Under the pieces are notes generated by a model, which had not been told where the DNA came from, did no database searches, and was given only the letters and a program-made list of their open reading frames with translations. From a bacterium (GTDB lineage: Bacteria; JAMCPX01): a DNA stretch of 64,000 nucleotides. The DNA is taken from NCBI GenBank assembly GCA_021787665.1, contig JAJYLN010000010.1, positions 1 through 64,000 on the forward strand, read 5' to 3'. The position numbers were made by a program, and so were the translations under genes. Positions 25,153-33,447 of this stretch are shown one piece after another (position 1 is the first letter of the stretch; every line of letters begins with the position of its first letter).

Positions 25153-26376
25153 ATGGAACAGGTCAGGTACAGTTCTTACAGGTGGCTGGTTCTTGTTGTA
25201 TTCATGTTTCAGGTCGTACTCACGCAGTTTCTCTGGTTGAACTTCGCTCCGATACAGCCCACGATTGAAAGGTTGCTGAACATATCGGATTTCCAGTTCG
25301 TCCTGCTCTTGTCTGTCTTCAATATATTCAACCTGCTCCTTTCCTTGCCTGTGGGCGCCATTCTTGACTCCAAAGGCTTCAGGTTTACCGTGGGACTCGG
25401 ATCGATCATCATGGCACTCGCCGTACTGATCAGACTCAAGTCCAACAGCTATTCATGGATCCTTGCGGGGCAACTTGGTGTCGCCGTGGCCCAGCCCTTT
25501 ATCGTGAATAGCGGGGCAAAGCTCGCTTCCACGTGGTTCAATAAGAATGAAGAGGCCCTCGCAAACGGATTCGCATCGATGGCGATGTTCATCGGTATGA
25601 TAGCAGCACTCATCATTACGCCCATCATCATCCAGTACACAAGCCTGTTCCACATCATGGCACTATATGCCGGCGTGACCCTCGTGGGGTCCACGATGTT
25701 CCTCGTATGTGCCCGGGACAACCCTTCGCTGCTCACGACCCTGAAAAGCGAGGGGCAGGGATACCACCCTGTACAGGCATACAAGCAGCTTTTAAAAAGG
25801 AAAGATATGCTCTTGCTCGCATCGATTATGTTTATAGGCGTCGGCTTCTTTAACGGCATCACGAACTGGCTGGACAAGCTCCTGGGGCCGCAGGGGTTTT
25901 CTGAACAGCAAAGCGGCGTGATCGTCGGCCTCCTGATAGCCGGGGGCATTGCCGGTGCCATCGTCATGCCGCTCCTGTCCGATCTCATAAAAAGGAGAAA
26001 GCCGTTTCTTATCATAGGGACGATCTCGGCCGGGATCTTCCTGTATCCGCTCATACGGACAAAGGACTACGCCACGGCAATCATACTGGCCGTTATCCTC
26101 GGGTTCATGGTAATATCACTGCTCCCGATCCTGTTTCAGATGGTCATAGAGGTCGTCGGCGAAAGATTGACCGGCAGTGCAACCGGTATGATGTGGGTGT
26201 TCGGCGCGACGGGTGCCATCATCACGATCTACGGCATGGAGGTTATCGGAGAGTCGACAGCAGACTACCGCAACGGCATATGGCTGCTCATGGGTATGTT
26301 CGTCGTTGCATTTCTTTTTTCTCTGGCCTTACCGGAGACCTACGGCAGAACGACAGGCAGGCCGTCAGGGAACTAA
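25153..26376 (+). CDS. Major facilitator superfamily transporter
   Basis: The 407-residue protein has about twelve membrane helices and a central cytoplasmic loop (about 195-215). The loop between helices 2 and 3 (GAILDSKGFRFTVGLG) matches the MFS A-motif. The general layout resembles the FLVCR/organic-acid branch, but the substrate is not readable from sequence. AGGAGG precedes the ATG. The lipid kinase gene follows 13 bp later, so they are probably cotranscribed. Confidence 0.8.
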   Translation: MEQVRYSSYRWLVLVVFMFQVVLTQFLWLNFAPIQPTIERLLNISDFQFVLLLSVFNIFNLLLSLPVGAILDSKGFRFTVGLGSIIMALAVLIRLKSNSYSWILAGQLGVAVAQPFIVNSGAKLASTWFNKNEEALANGFASMAMFIGMIAALIITPIIIQYTSLFHIMALYAGVTLVGSTMFLVCARDNPSLLTTLKSEGQGYHPVQAYKQLLKRKDMLLLASIMFIGVGFFNGITNWLDKLLGPQGFSEQQSGVIVGLLIAGGIAGAIVMPLLSDLIKRRKPFLIIGTISAGIFLYPLIRTKDYATAIILAVILGFMVISLLPILFQMVIEVVGERLTGSATGMMWVFGATGAIITIYGMEVIGESTADYRNGIWLLMGMFVVAFLFSLALPETYGRTTGRPSGN

Positions 26377-26389
26377 CAGGTATGCACGC

Positions 26390-27322
26390 ATGAAAGCGCA
26401 TCCGAAGACCTTTGCTGTCGTCAACCCGAACTCCGCAAACAGAAGGACCAAAAAGCTCTGGCCCGAAATACACAAGGCATTGTCGGAGGCCATCGGCACG
26501 TTCGAGACCGCTTTCACGACCGGTCCGTACACCGCGCCGGACATCACCAGGCAGGCCCTGAACAACGGGTTCGACTGCATCGTCTCCATAGGGGGAGATG
26601 GGACCCTGAACGAGGTCGTGAACGGCTTTTTTGAGAACGACAAACCCTTAAATACCGAGGCAATGCTGGGAGTCATATCGATGGGTACCGGTGCAGACTT
26701 TATAAAGACGGTCGGTGTGCCGAAGCCCTATCAGGAAGCGGTAACGACGATAGCGCGGGCAAAGACCAGGACGCTCGATGTCGGGAAGATACAGTTCTCG
26801 TCGCACGCCGGCAGAGAGACGATTCGGTACTTCATAAACATTGCGGATGCGGGGATCGGGGGAGAGACAGTCGACAAGGTGAACCGGACGACAAAAGTGT
26901 TCGGCGGTTTTGTGTCTTTTCTCTGGGGGACTGTCGCCACGCTGCTCACCTATAAAAACAAGCATATCACCATAACCCTGGACAGCAGCGAGCCTTATGT
27001 AGCCGAAATCAACATGCTCGCCATAGCGAACTGCCAGTTCTTCGGCGGCGGCATGCACATTGCACCCCGGGCAGACCCGTGCGATGGTACCTTCGACATC
27101 GTGACAATCGGCAAGGCGGGGTTTATCGACTTTCTCAGAAACTCATCGAAGATTTACAAGGGCACCCATATCGATGACCCCCTGGTCGGGTACACGCATG
27201 CACGCCACGTGGAGCTTGTATCGAAAGACAGGGTACTCCTCGATGTCGACGGGGAGCAGCCGGGTATGCTGCCCGCGATCTTCGATCTTCTGCCTGCAAG
27301 CATAAAGGTGATTGTACCGTAG
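26390..27322 (+). CDS. Diacylglycerol/lipid kinase (YegS/DagK-like)
   Basis: The 310-residue soluble kinase has the nucleotide-binding motif SIGGDGTLNEVVNGF near 64-78, GTGADFIKTV (the usual GTGNDFAR position) and a C-terminal GGGMHIAPRADPCDGTFDIV segment typical of the family. It would phosphorylate diacylglycerol or a related lipid at the membrane surface, recycling it to phospholipid synthesis. The start follows AACAGG; the frame is open farther upstream, but that part overlaps the transporter gene. Confidence 0.87.
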   Translation: MKAHPKTFAVVNPNSANRRTKKLWPEIHKALSEAIGTFETAFTTGPYTAPDITRQALNNGFDCIVSIGGDGTLNEVVNGFFENDKPLNTEAMLGVISMGTGADFIKTVGVPKPYQEAVTTIARAKTRTLDVGKIQFSSHAGRETIRYFINIADAGIGGETVDKVNRTTKVFGGFVSFLWGTVATLLTYKNKHITITLDSSEPYVAEINMLAIANCQFFGGGMHIAPRADPCDGTFDIVTIGKAGFIDFLRNSSKIYKGTHIDDPLVGYTHARHVELVSKDRVLLDVDGEQPGMLPAIFDLLPASIKVIVP

Positions 27323-27390
27323 GCGCCCTGCGCCCCTCAACAACACTTTCGTTTTTTCTATTTCTGTGCATAAGAAAGAACAGAGGGACT

Positions 27391-28545
27391 ATGCCAGAGA
27401 CACGGAACATGACATTTGCGGATAGAGAAGAATACGGAAAACTCAGGGACGCGGTAAGGAGGTTCAACCTCAAGGAGCTCTCCCCGGTTGCGTCCGACTG
27501 CGACGAGAGAGAAGCTTTCCCTGTCGATGTGCTGAGGAAGGCCGCTTCGCTCGGCTACGTCGGCCCCCATCTCCCGGAACAGTACGGAGGCTCGGGCGAT
27601 TACTACGCGAAGGCCGTCGTCTACGAGGAGAACTGCAGGGTGTCATTCGGCTACAACCTGTCGTTGAATGCGTCCGACCTGCTCTTTGCAAACAACGTGG
27701 CCAGGCACGGCAGCGAGGAACAAAAGCAGCGCTATCTCCCGCCGGTGATACGGGGTGAGAAGATAGGGTGCTGGGCACTGACAGAGCCGGATGCGGGCTC
27801 CGACGCCCTGTCCATCACGACGACATGGCAGAAGGACGGCAGCAATTACCTCATCCAGGGGAGGAAGACCTTTATAACGAATGCGCCCATAGCCGATTTC
27901 TTTATCGTAATCGCCCGGAAGCCAGGCTCCTCCAAGGTGGACGGAGGTTGCGCCTTCATTCTGGAGAGGGGTATGAAGGGACTGGAGACCGGCAAGCCCT
28001 TCAAGAAGCTGGGGGGCAGGTGCTCTCCCACCGGAGAAATCGTGCTCGATGGCGTGAGGATCCCGAAGGACCAGCTCCTCGGCACAGAGGGTAGCGGATT
28101 CAGGGACATGTTTTTATCGCTCGATGTTGAGAGGTCGTACACGCCGCTCTCGAGCATCGGGCTCGCACAGGCCTGTCTCGACGAGGCGGTCGAATACGCC
28201 AAGCAGAGAAAGCAGTTCGGGAAGTCCATAGCCGAGTTCCAGCTCATCAAGGAAAAGCTCGCTGTCATGTCCGCCGAGCTCGAGGTCGCCCGCCGATACG
28301 TATACTACCTCATTGAGCTCGTGGCCCAGGGCAAGAGGGTGTCGAAGGAGGCCTCCATTGCGAAGCTCTTTGCATCGAACATGGTGAACAAGGCAGCGAG
28401 AGAAACCATCCAGATTATGGGCGGGTACGGCTACATGCGCGAGTACAAGGTGGAGAGATACTTCAGGGACGCAAAGCTGCTCGAGATAGGGGCTGGCACC
28501 TCAGAGATCCAGAAGCTGATCATAGCGAAGGAATTGCTGAAGTAA
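27391..28545 (+). CDS. Acyl-CoA dehydrogenase (isovaleryl/long-chain type active site)
   Basis: The 384-residue FAD flavoprotein would introduce the trans-2 double bond into acyl-CoA. Family signatures are seen: CWALTEPDAGSDALSI and the C-terminal GGYGYMREYKVERYFRDAK. The usual catalytic glutamate of short/medium-chain enzymes (the E of EGTxEIQ) is Ala here (EIGAGTSEIQ), exactly as in isovaleryl- and long-chain dehydrogenases, where a glutamate in helix G takes over; SLDVERSYTPL supplies that candidate. Branched or long substrates are therefore likely. It is 6 bp upstream of a GlcD-like flavoprotein gene. Confidence 0.9.
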   Translation: MPETRNMTFADREEYGKLRDAVRRFNLKELSPVASDCDEREAFPVDVLRKAASLGYVGPHLPEQYGGSGDYYAKAVVYEENCRVSFGYNLSLNASDLLFANNVARHGSEEQKQRYLPPVIRGEKIGCWALTEPDAGSDALSITTTWQKDGSNYLIQGRKTFITNAPIADFFIVIARKPGSSKVDGGCAFILERGMKGLETGKPFKKLGGRCSPTGEIVLDGVRIPKDQLLGTEGSGFRDMFLSLDVERSYTPLSSIGLAQACLDEAVEYAKQRKQFGKSIAEFQLIKEKLAVMSAELEVARRYVYYLIELVAQGKRVSKEASIAKLFASNMVNKAARETIQIMGGYGYMREYKVERYFRDAKLLEIGAGTSEIQKLIIAKELLK

Positions 28546-28551
28546 CGCGAG

Positions 28552-29922
28552 ATGATCCTGGCAAGAGATGTCATCTCGGCATTGGATCGCATCTGTACCA
28601 ACCGGTGCTTTACAGACCCGGAGTCTCTGGCCCTGTATGGCTACGACGCGACGAGGATAAGCCATACGCCGGACGCGGTCGTGTTCCCGCAAAATACTGC
28701 AGAGATAGCCGACATCGTAAAGCTTGCGGGAACCCGTGCGATTCCCCTTATTGCGAGGGGGGCCGGCACCGGGCTCTCCGGTGGCTCGGTGCCGATCAGC
28801 GGAGGCATCGTCGTGTCCATGGAGAAGATGGACAGGATCGTGTCTATCAGCAGGACGGACCTCATAGCAGAAGTGGAACCGGGCGTCATTACCGGTGAGC
28901 TCAAAAGGCGGGTGTCCGAGGTAGGCCTCTTCTATCCGCCGGACCCGGCAAGTAGCGAATTCTCCAGTATCGGCGGTAACATCTCCGAGAATGCCGGTGG
29001 CCTGAGGGCAATCAAATACGGGTCAACCTCCAACTACGTACTCGGACTCGAGGTCGTACTGCCCACCGGCGCGGTCCTGTGGATCGGCAGGCACACGCAC
29101 AAGGGCGTCGTCGGGTTTAGCCTGAAGGACCTCTTCATCGGCGCGGAAGGCACCCTCGGCATCATTACGAGAGCCGTGCTCCGGCTCATCCCCAGGCCAC
29201 GGACATCGTCGGTGTTGTTCGCGACCTTCCGTGACGCTGTCGCGTCGGCGTCTGCCGTCGAGGATATACTCGGCACCGGTATCCTGCCTTCAGCGCTCGA
29301 GTTCATGGACCATGCTTCCATGAGCGCCGTTGCAGCTTATATGGGTACCGGGGTTTTCGGCGATGGGGCAGGAGCGGCCCTGCTCATTGAGGTCGACGGT
29401 ATAGAAGAAGAGACAGCGAGGGCCATCGATACGATGCGGGCGGCGTGCGGGAAGGAAGCCGTATCTACAGAGGTTGCGCACGGTCAGGACGCTGAAAGGC
29501 TCTGGACGGCGAGGAGGGCCCTGTCCCCGGCACTGACGAAGATAAAACCCTTCAGACTCAACGAGGACGTCGTCGTGCCACTCTCCAAGCTACCGGATCT
29601 CGTTGCCGGCGTACACCGGATCGCGATGTCCCTAAACCTGAGCTACGCGAACTTCGGACATGCCGGTGACGGCAATATCCATGTCAACGTGCTCTACGAC
29701 GAGAAAGATGCCGACGAGCACAAGAGGGCGCTGATGGCGGTGGACCTCCTGTTCGACCTCGTGATAGGCCTCGGCGGTACCCTGTCCGGTGAGCACGGCG
29801 TGGGGATCACAAAGCTCATGTACATTACGAAGGAGCTTTCGCCTGCGGCACACGGGCTCATGAAGGAGATCAAGAGACTCGTTGACCCGAACAACATTAT
29901 GAACCCCGGCAAGGCGATTTAG
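28552..29922 (+). CDS. GlcD-like FAD-linked oxidase
   Basis: The 456-residue protein belongs to the VAO/PCMH flavoprotein family. The FAD-binding domain (about 35-215) contains IARGAGTGLSGGSVPISGG and PPDPASSEFSSIGGN; the C-terminal FAD-oxidase domain ends with NFGHAGDGNIHVN, GEHGVGITK and DPNNIMNPGK. Such enzymes oxidise glycolate, D-lactate or other 2-hydroxy acids to 2-oxo acids. The usual iron-sulfur partner (GlcF-like) is absent nearby. Close linkage with an acyl-CoA dehydrogenase suggests electrons may enter a shared carrier. Confidence 0.87.
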   Translation: MILARDVISALDRICTNRCFTDPESLALYGYDATRISHTPDAVVFPQNTAEIADIVKLAGTRAIPLIARGAGTGLSGGSVPISGGIVVSMEKMDRIVSISRTDLIAEVEPGVITGELKRRVSEVGLFYPPDPASSEFSSIGGNISENAGGLRAIKYGSTSNYVLGLEVVLPTGAVLWIGRHTHKGVVGFSLKDLFIGAEGTLGIITRAVLRLIPRPRTSSVLFATFRDAVASASAVEDILGTGILPSALEFMDHASMSAVAAYMGTGVFGDGAGAALLIEVDGIEEETARAIDTMRAACGKEAVSTEVAHGQDAERLWTARRALSPALTKIKPFRLNEDVVVPLSKLPDLVAGVHRIAMSLNLSYANFGHAGDGNIHVNVLYDEKDADEHKRALMAVDLLFDLVIGLGGTLSGEHGVGITKLMYITKELSPAAHGLMKEIKRLVDPNNIMNPGKAI

Positions 29923-29935
29923 CCACTCGGGTCAT

Positions 29936-30217
29936 CTACCTGACTATCAAAAAGTCCTGCGGGCCCGCCCCCTGCCCGAGCTCCTTGATATCCGTCCTCG
30001 TGACACGGGCGCCCGGCGGGCCATGGGAGCACCATCCGATGAAACTTTCCACGGCCTCCGCTCCTCCCCAGGCATCGATCTCTACGCCCCCTTCGGGCAG
30101 GTTCTTTACCCAGCCCTTCACGCCGAGCTGGTCCGCTGTCTCCTTTGCGCTTGCCCGGAACCAGACACCCTGGACCTTCCCCTGCACCGAAAGGCGGACG
30201 TGTCTCATCCCGTCCAT
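29936..30217 (-). CDS. acyP: Acylphosphatase
   Basis: About 93 residues. The active-site loop GKVQGVWFR contains the phosphate-binding arginine, and GWVKNLPEGGVEI supplies the catalytic asparagine and the second signature; HGPPGARV follows. It hydrolyses carboxyl-phosphate bonds such as acetyl phosphate or carbamoyl phosphate in the cytoplasm. The ATG used lies 4 bp after the stop of the upstream membrane-protein gene; a methionine three codons later is also possible. It is convergent with the GlcD-like gene. Confidence 0.9.
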   Translation of the reverse strand: MDGMRHVRLSVQGKVQGVWFRASAKETADQLGVKGWVKNLPEGGVEIDAWGGAEAVESFIGWCSHGPPGARVTRTDIKELGQGAGPQDFLIVR

Positions 30218-30221
30218 GACA

Positions 30222-30677
30222 TCAGACAGCGCCGTGCTGCGTCTGTTCCCGGGACTCGTTCTTGACGGGCAGATAGAACGCAAGGACGATGACGACGATG
30301 GAGCCGTCTATGAGAAAGTTGGAGAAGTAGAGCAGGGACCTCTGGTACGCTATGAAACTCACCAGGGATATCAGTGATGAAGTAACCTTGCCGACGATGA
30401 GCACAGGCGTCAGGTTCAGATTCTTCCTCACGTCCTTCTGGATCAGGTATGCGATCGCCGTGACACACGCCATATACGCGACAGCGAGGTCGATAAAAAA
30501 CTTCTCCGTACTCGGCGGGGTGGCCTGGAAATGGCCCACTTTTGCTGCTATCAGGTTGAACAGGTTTATCATCTGGTTCGGCACGATATAGAACAATGCA
30601 CCGACGACGAGGAACGTCCAGAACAGCAGAATCATGAGTACCCTGTAGTTACCCTGTCTGTTTGTGAGGGCTTCCAT
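30222..30677 (-). CDS. Four-helix membrane protein of unknown function
   Basis: The 151-residue protein has four predicted membrane helices (about 14-32, 58-76, 88-108 and 118-138) and short polar ends. No family was recognised. AAGGAGG precedes the ATG. It lies between the sirtuin and acylphosphatase genes in one minus-strand operon. Confidence 0.65.
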   Translation of the reverse strand: MEALTNRQGNYRVLMILLFWTFLVVGALFYIVPNQMINLFNLIAAKVGHFQATPPSTEKFFIDLAVAYMACVTAIAYLIQKDVRKNLNLTPVLIVGKVTSSLISLVSFIAYQRSLLYFSNFLIDGSIVVIVLAFYLPVKNESREQTQHGAV

Positions 30678-30705
30678 AAAACCTCCTTGGTTATTGTTGT
30701 GACGA

Positions 30706-31512
30706 TCAGAGGAGGGCCCTGACCTCCTCCATGAGCTGCGGTATGACCGCGCCTGCCGGGCCTTTCAGGAAGTAGTCATCGATGTCCGCGTAGAAGGTCT
30801 CCCTGGGGTTCACATCGATGACGAGAGCGCCTGATTTTTTGCCGTACCGCGGAATCTCGGACGCCGGATAGACCGTACCCGAGGTACCCACGATGAGCAC
30901 TACCTTCGCCCCTTCAATCCTGCGGTAGGACTCCGGGATCATCTGGACCTGCTCGCCAAACATCACGATATCGAGTCTGGCCTTGCCTCCGCATTTGCAT
31001 GAGGGCATCGCCTCGATGAGGTTCTCGAACGAGTGCGAGGTCAGTCCGGTCACGGCCCTGCCCAGAAATTCAAGGAAGTCGTGTCTTGAAAACTTCATCC
31101 TCTCGCCGCACTGCGTGCATTTGAACCTATAAACGTTCCCATGCAACTCTATCACGCTTTCGCTGCCGGCGAGCTGGTGCAGGTTGTCCACGTTCTGTGT
31201 AATCACAGCGTCGAGCAGGCCCAGCCTCTCCATCTCCGCTATCGCGAAGTGCGCCGGGTTCGGGGAGGCTTTGCTCAGAGTGGCTATGGTATCGTTGATG
31301 AAGCTGATGAGCTTCTCGGGGCTTCGTGTTACGACCTCGATGATGCCCTGCACCGTGCCAAACTCAGCCGGGCTGAACCTGTCCCACAGCCCTCCGGGGT
31401 CCCTGAACGTGGCAATCCCGCTTTCCTGCGATATGCCCGCACCCGTGAAGGCAACGACGTGTTTCCTCCTGACGATTTCTCTCGCCGCATGTTTCAGCGC
31501 GTCTCTAATCAG
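30706..31512 (-). CDS. NAD-dependent protein deacylase (sirtuin) with probable CTG start
   Basis: Read from a CTG codon the product has 268 residues and is a complete Sir2 protein: FTGAGISQESGIATFRDP (NAD-binding), QNVDNLHQLAG, the catalytic histidine in IELHGNVY (about 124), a four-cysteine zinc site (CTQC then CKC), and late GTSGTVYPAS. It would remove acyl groups from lysines, for example on acyl-CoA synthetases. The frame has no ATG, GTG or TTG before a GTG at 31353, which would discard the NAD-binding motif. The CTG overlaps the upstream ligase stop as CTGA and follows AAGGAAAG at normal spacing; an ATT one codon later is the other choice. Confidence 0.82.
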   Translation of the reverse strand: MIRDALKHAAREIVRRKHVVAFTGAGISQESGIATFRDPGGLWDRFSPAEFGTVQGIIEVVTRSPEKLISFINDTIATLSKASPNPAHFAIAEMERLGLLDAVITQNVDNLHQLAGSESVIELHGNVYRFKCTQCGERMKFSRHDFLEFLGRAVTGLTSHSFENLIEAMPSCKCGGKARLDIVMFGEQVQMIPESYRRIEGAKVVLIVGTSGTVYPASEIPRYGKKSGALVIDVNPRETFYADIDDYFLKGPAGAVIPQLMEEVRALL

Positions 31513-33068
31513 ACTTTTCTTTCCTTTATCGCCCGTTCTTTTTCTTTTGCCCTCAGTTCTTTCTTCAAGACCTTTCCTATAATGTTCTTCGGCAGATCGT
31601 CAATGAATTCGATGTACTTGGGGACCTTGAACTCGGCAAGCCTTGACTTCGTGTACGCCCGTATCTCGTCCTCCGTGGCCTTTTCCCCGGGCTTCAGAAC
31701 GACGAAGGCCTTTGCCTCCTCGCCCATGACCTTGTCCGGGACGCCGATGACCGCTGCATCCATGACCTTCGGGTGTTCGTAGAGGACGTTCTCTATCTCC
31801 TTCGGGTATATGTTCTCTCCCCCGCGTATGACCATATCCTTTTTCCGGTCCACGATAAAGTAATAGCCGTCCGCGTCGAAATAGCCTATGTCGCCGGTGT
31901 GGAGCCAGCCGTCGATCACGGTCTGCGAGGTCTCTTCCGGCCTGTTGTGGTAGCGTTTCATGATCGCGCCGCCCTTGATGACCAACTCGCCTGTCTCGTT
32001 GACGCCGAGCTGTTTCCCGTTATCGTCCACGATTTTTACTTCCTGTCCGGGCAGGGACTTTCCTATGGAGCCGATCTTCCGAACGCCGTCCAGCGGGTTG
32101 AGCGTACTTACCACGGTCCCCTCAGTGAGACCGTAGCCCTCGACGATCTTTATACCGTACGTCTCCTCGAACTTCCTGAAAGTCTCCTCCGCGAGGGGTG
32201 CTGCGCCGCAGACACCGAACTTCAGACTGCTCAGGTCGTGCTTCTTCACGTCGTCCGCGATGAGAATCAGGATGTTGTAGACCGCGGGCACGCCGCTGAA
32301 GAACGTGACCTTGTATCTCTCGACGACCTCCCCGAACTCAGAGGCGGAGAAGGTAAGTCGCAGCGCGACCGTGACGCCGGAGTACAGCGCGCTGACCATG
32401 GACATCATGGCGTTGACATGGAACAGCGGAAGGAAGATCAGGGCGACCTCGTCTCCCCTCTCCTCGTCCGAGTGCAGCACGGACCTCACTCCCATGACTG
32501 CGTACAGGGCATTCGAGTGGGTCAGCAGCGCCCCCTTCGGCTTGCCGGTGGTGCCCGACGTGTAGAAGAGGTACGCGTCGTCGCCCGGGGCTATGGCCAC
32601 GGGACCGAGCACGTCCGAAGACTTCATGAGCTCCGCAAAGGGTATCGTTTCTTTGGGAGGGTCGTCGCCTAGGAAGACGATCTTCTTCAGGGTCTTCAGG
32701 GAGGGCCTCATGGTCTCAATGTTCGAGTAATAGGCCGACTCGACGATGAGGTATGTGCCCCCGGAATCGTTCAGCAGGAATTTCACCTCGTCCGGGCTCC
32801 ACCAGCAGTTAATGGGCCCGGCGATGGCCCCGAGCTTGTTCACGGCGAGCGCCGCGTACAGGAACTCCGGCGAGTTGTTCATATAGATGTGGACGGTGTC
32901 CCCCTTCTTCACCCCTATGGACTTCAGCCCGTTGGCGAAGCGGTTGATCCGCTCGTTAAACTGCTTGAACGTCACCGCTTCGTCGTAAAAGTGGATGTAG
33001 ATCTTGTCCTTGCTCTCCTCCGCCCTTTTCTCGACCATGTCCCTCAGATCTTTGTACGCCAGCTCCAT
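31509..33068 (-). CDS. AMP-forming acyl-CoA ligase (FadD-like)
   Basis: The 519-residue adenylating enzyme activates a carboxylic acid to acyl-CoA with ATP. Motifs: YTSGTTGKPKGALLTH (P-loop), GYGLTEGT, and GWLHTGDIGYFDADGYYFIVDRKK with GGENIYPKEIE in the C-terminal domain, and the acetylatable/catalytic lysine region near PKNIIGKVLKKEL. AAGGAGG precedes the ATG. It heads the minus-strand operon with the sirtuin, overlapping it by 4 bp; sirtuins reactivate acylated CoA ligases, so a functional link is plausible. Substrate (fatty or aryl acid) is not determined. Confidence 0.9.
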   Translation of the reverse strand: MELAYKDLRDMVEKRAEESKDKIYIHFYDEAVTFKQFNERINRFANGLKSIGVKKGDTVHIYMNNSPEFLYAALAVNKLGAIAGPINCWWSPDEVKFLLNDSGGTYLIVESAYYSNIETMRPSLKTLKKIVFLGDDPPKETIPFAELMKSSDVLGPVAIAPGDDAYLFYTSGTTGKPKGALLTHSNALYAVMGVRSVLHSDEERGDEVALIFLPLFHVNAMMSMVSALYSGVTVALRLTFSASEFGEVVERYKVTFFSGVPAVYNILILIADDVKKHDLSSLKFGVCGAAPLAEETFRKFEETYGIKIVEGYGLTEGTVVSTLNPLDGVRKIGSIGKSLPGQEVKIVDDNGKQLGVNETGELVIKGGAIMKRYHNRPEETSQTVIDGWLHTGDIGYFDADGYYFIVDRKKDMVIRGGENIYPKEIENVLYEHPKVMDAAVIGVPDKVMGEEAKAFVVLKPGEKATEDEIRAYTKSRLAEFKVPKYIEFIDDLPKNIIGKVLKKELRAKEKERAIKERKV

Positions 33069-33447
33069 ACGCCCTCCTTTTTGATTATAATGTCAATTTT
33101 TAAGGCTGCGCGGCGCAAATGTCAAATGGTTTTTATAGGCGGTCTTTCTTCTTTAAATCAGTCACGATGCTGGTGTCGGGAAGGGTGACGCTTATCGGTA
33201 ACGATAACATCAAATGTTTCTAGAGGGATTGAAGGATTGTATGAAACCTGCAAGGGCGATCCCTGAATCGCTCCGCCGTTGAACAATGACTGTTCTTCGG
33301 GTTTCATGCATGGACTATGAGCATATCTGGCTCTGTTTTTCCATTAATAACAGCTCAAGGTCGTGTACTACGGACAAAGAGTATGCTACACTTCTGACGA
33401 TCCGCCTCGGGAAGGGGGGCGAAAGAAACAGAAGGAGTGAAACGACG
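33069..33447. other. Divergent intergenic region with an inverted repeat
   Basis: About 380 bp separate the acyl-CoA ligase (minus) and aminotransferase (plus) genes. The inverted repeat TTATCG-GTAA-CGATAA at 33192-33207 is a possible regulator site. On the minus strand TATAAT lies close to the ligase start without a clear -35 element. No coding or RNA gene was recognised. Confidence 0.4.
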
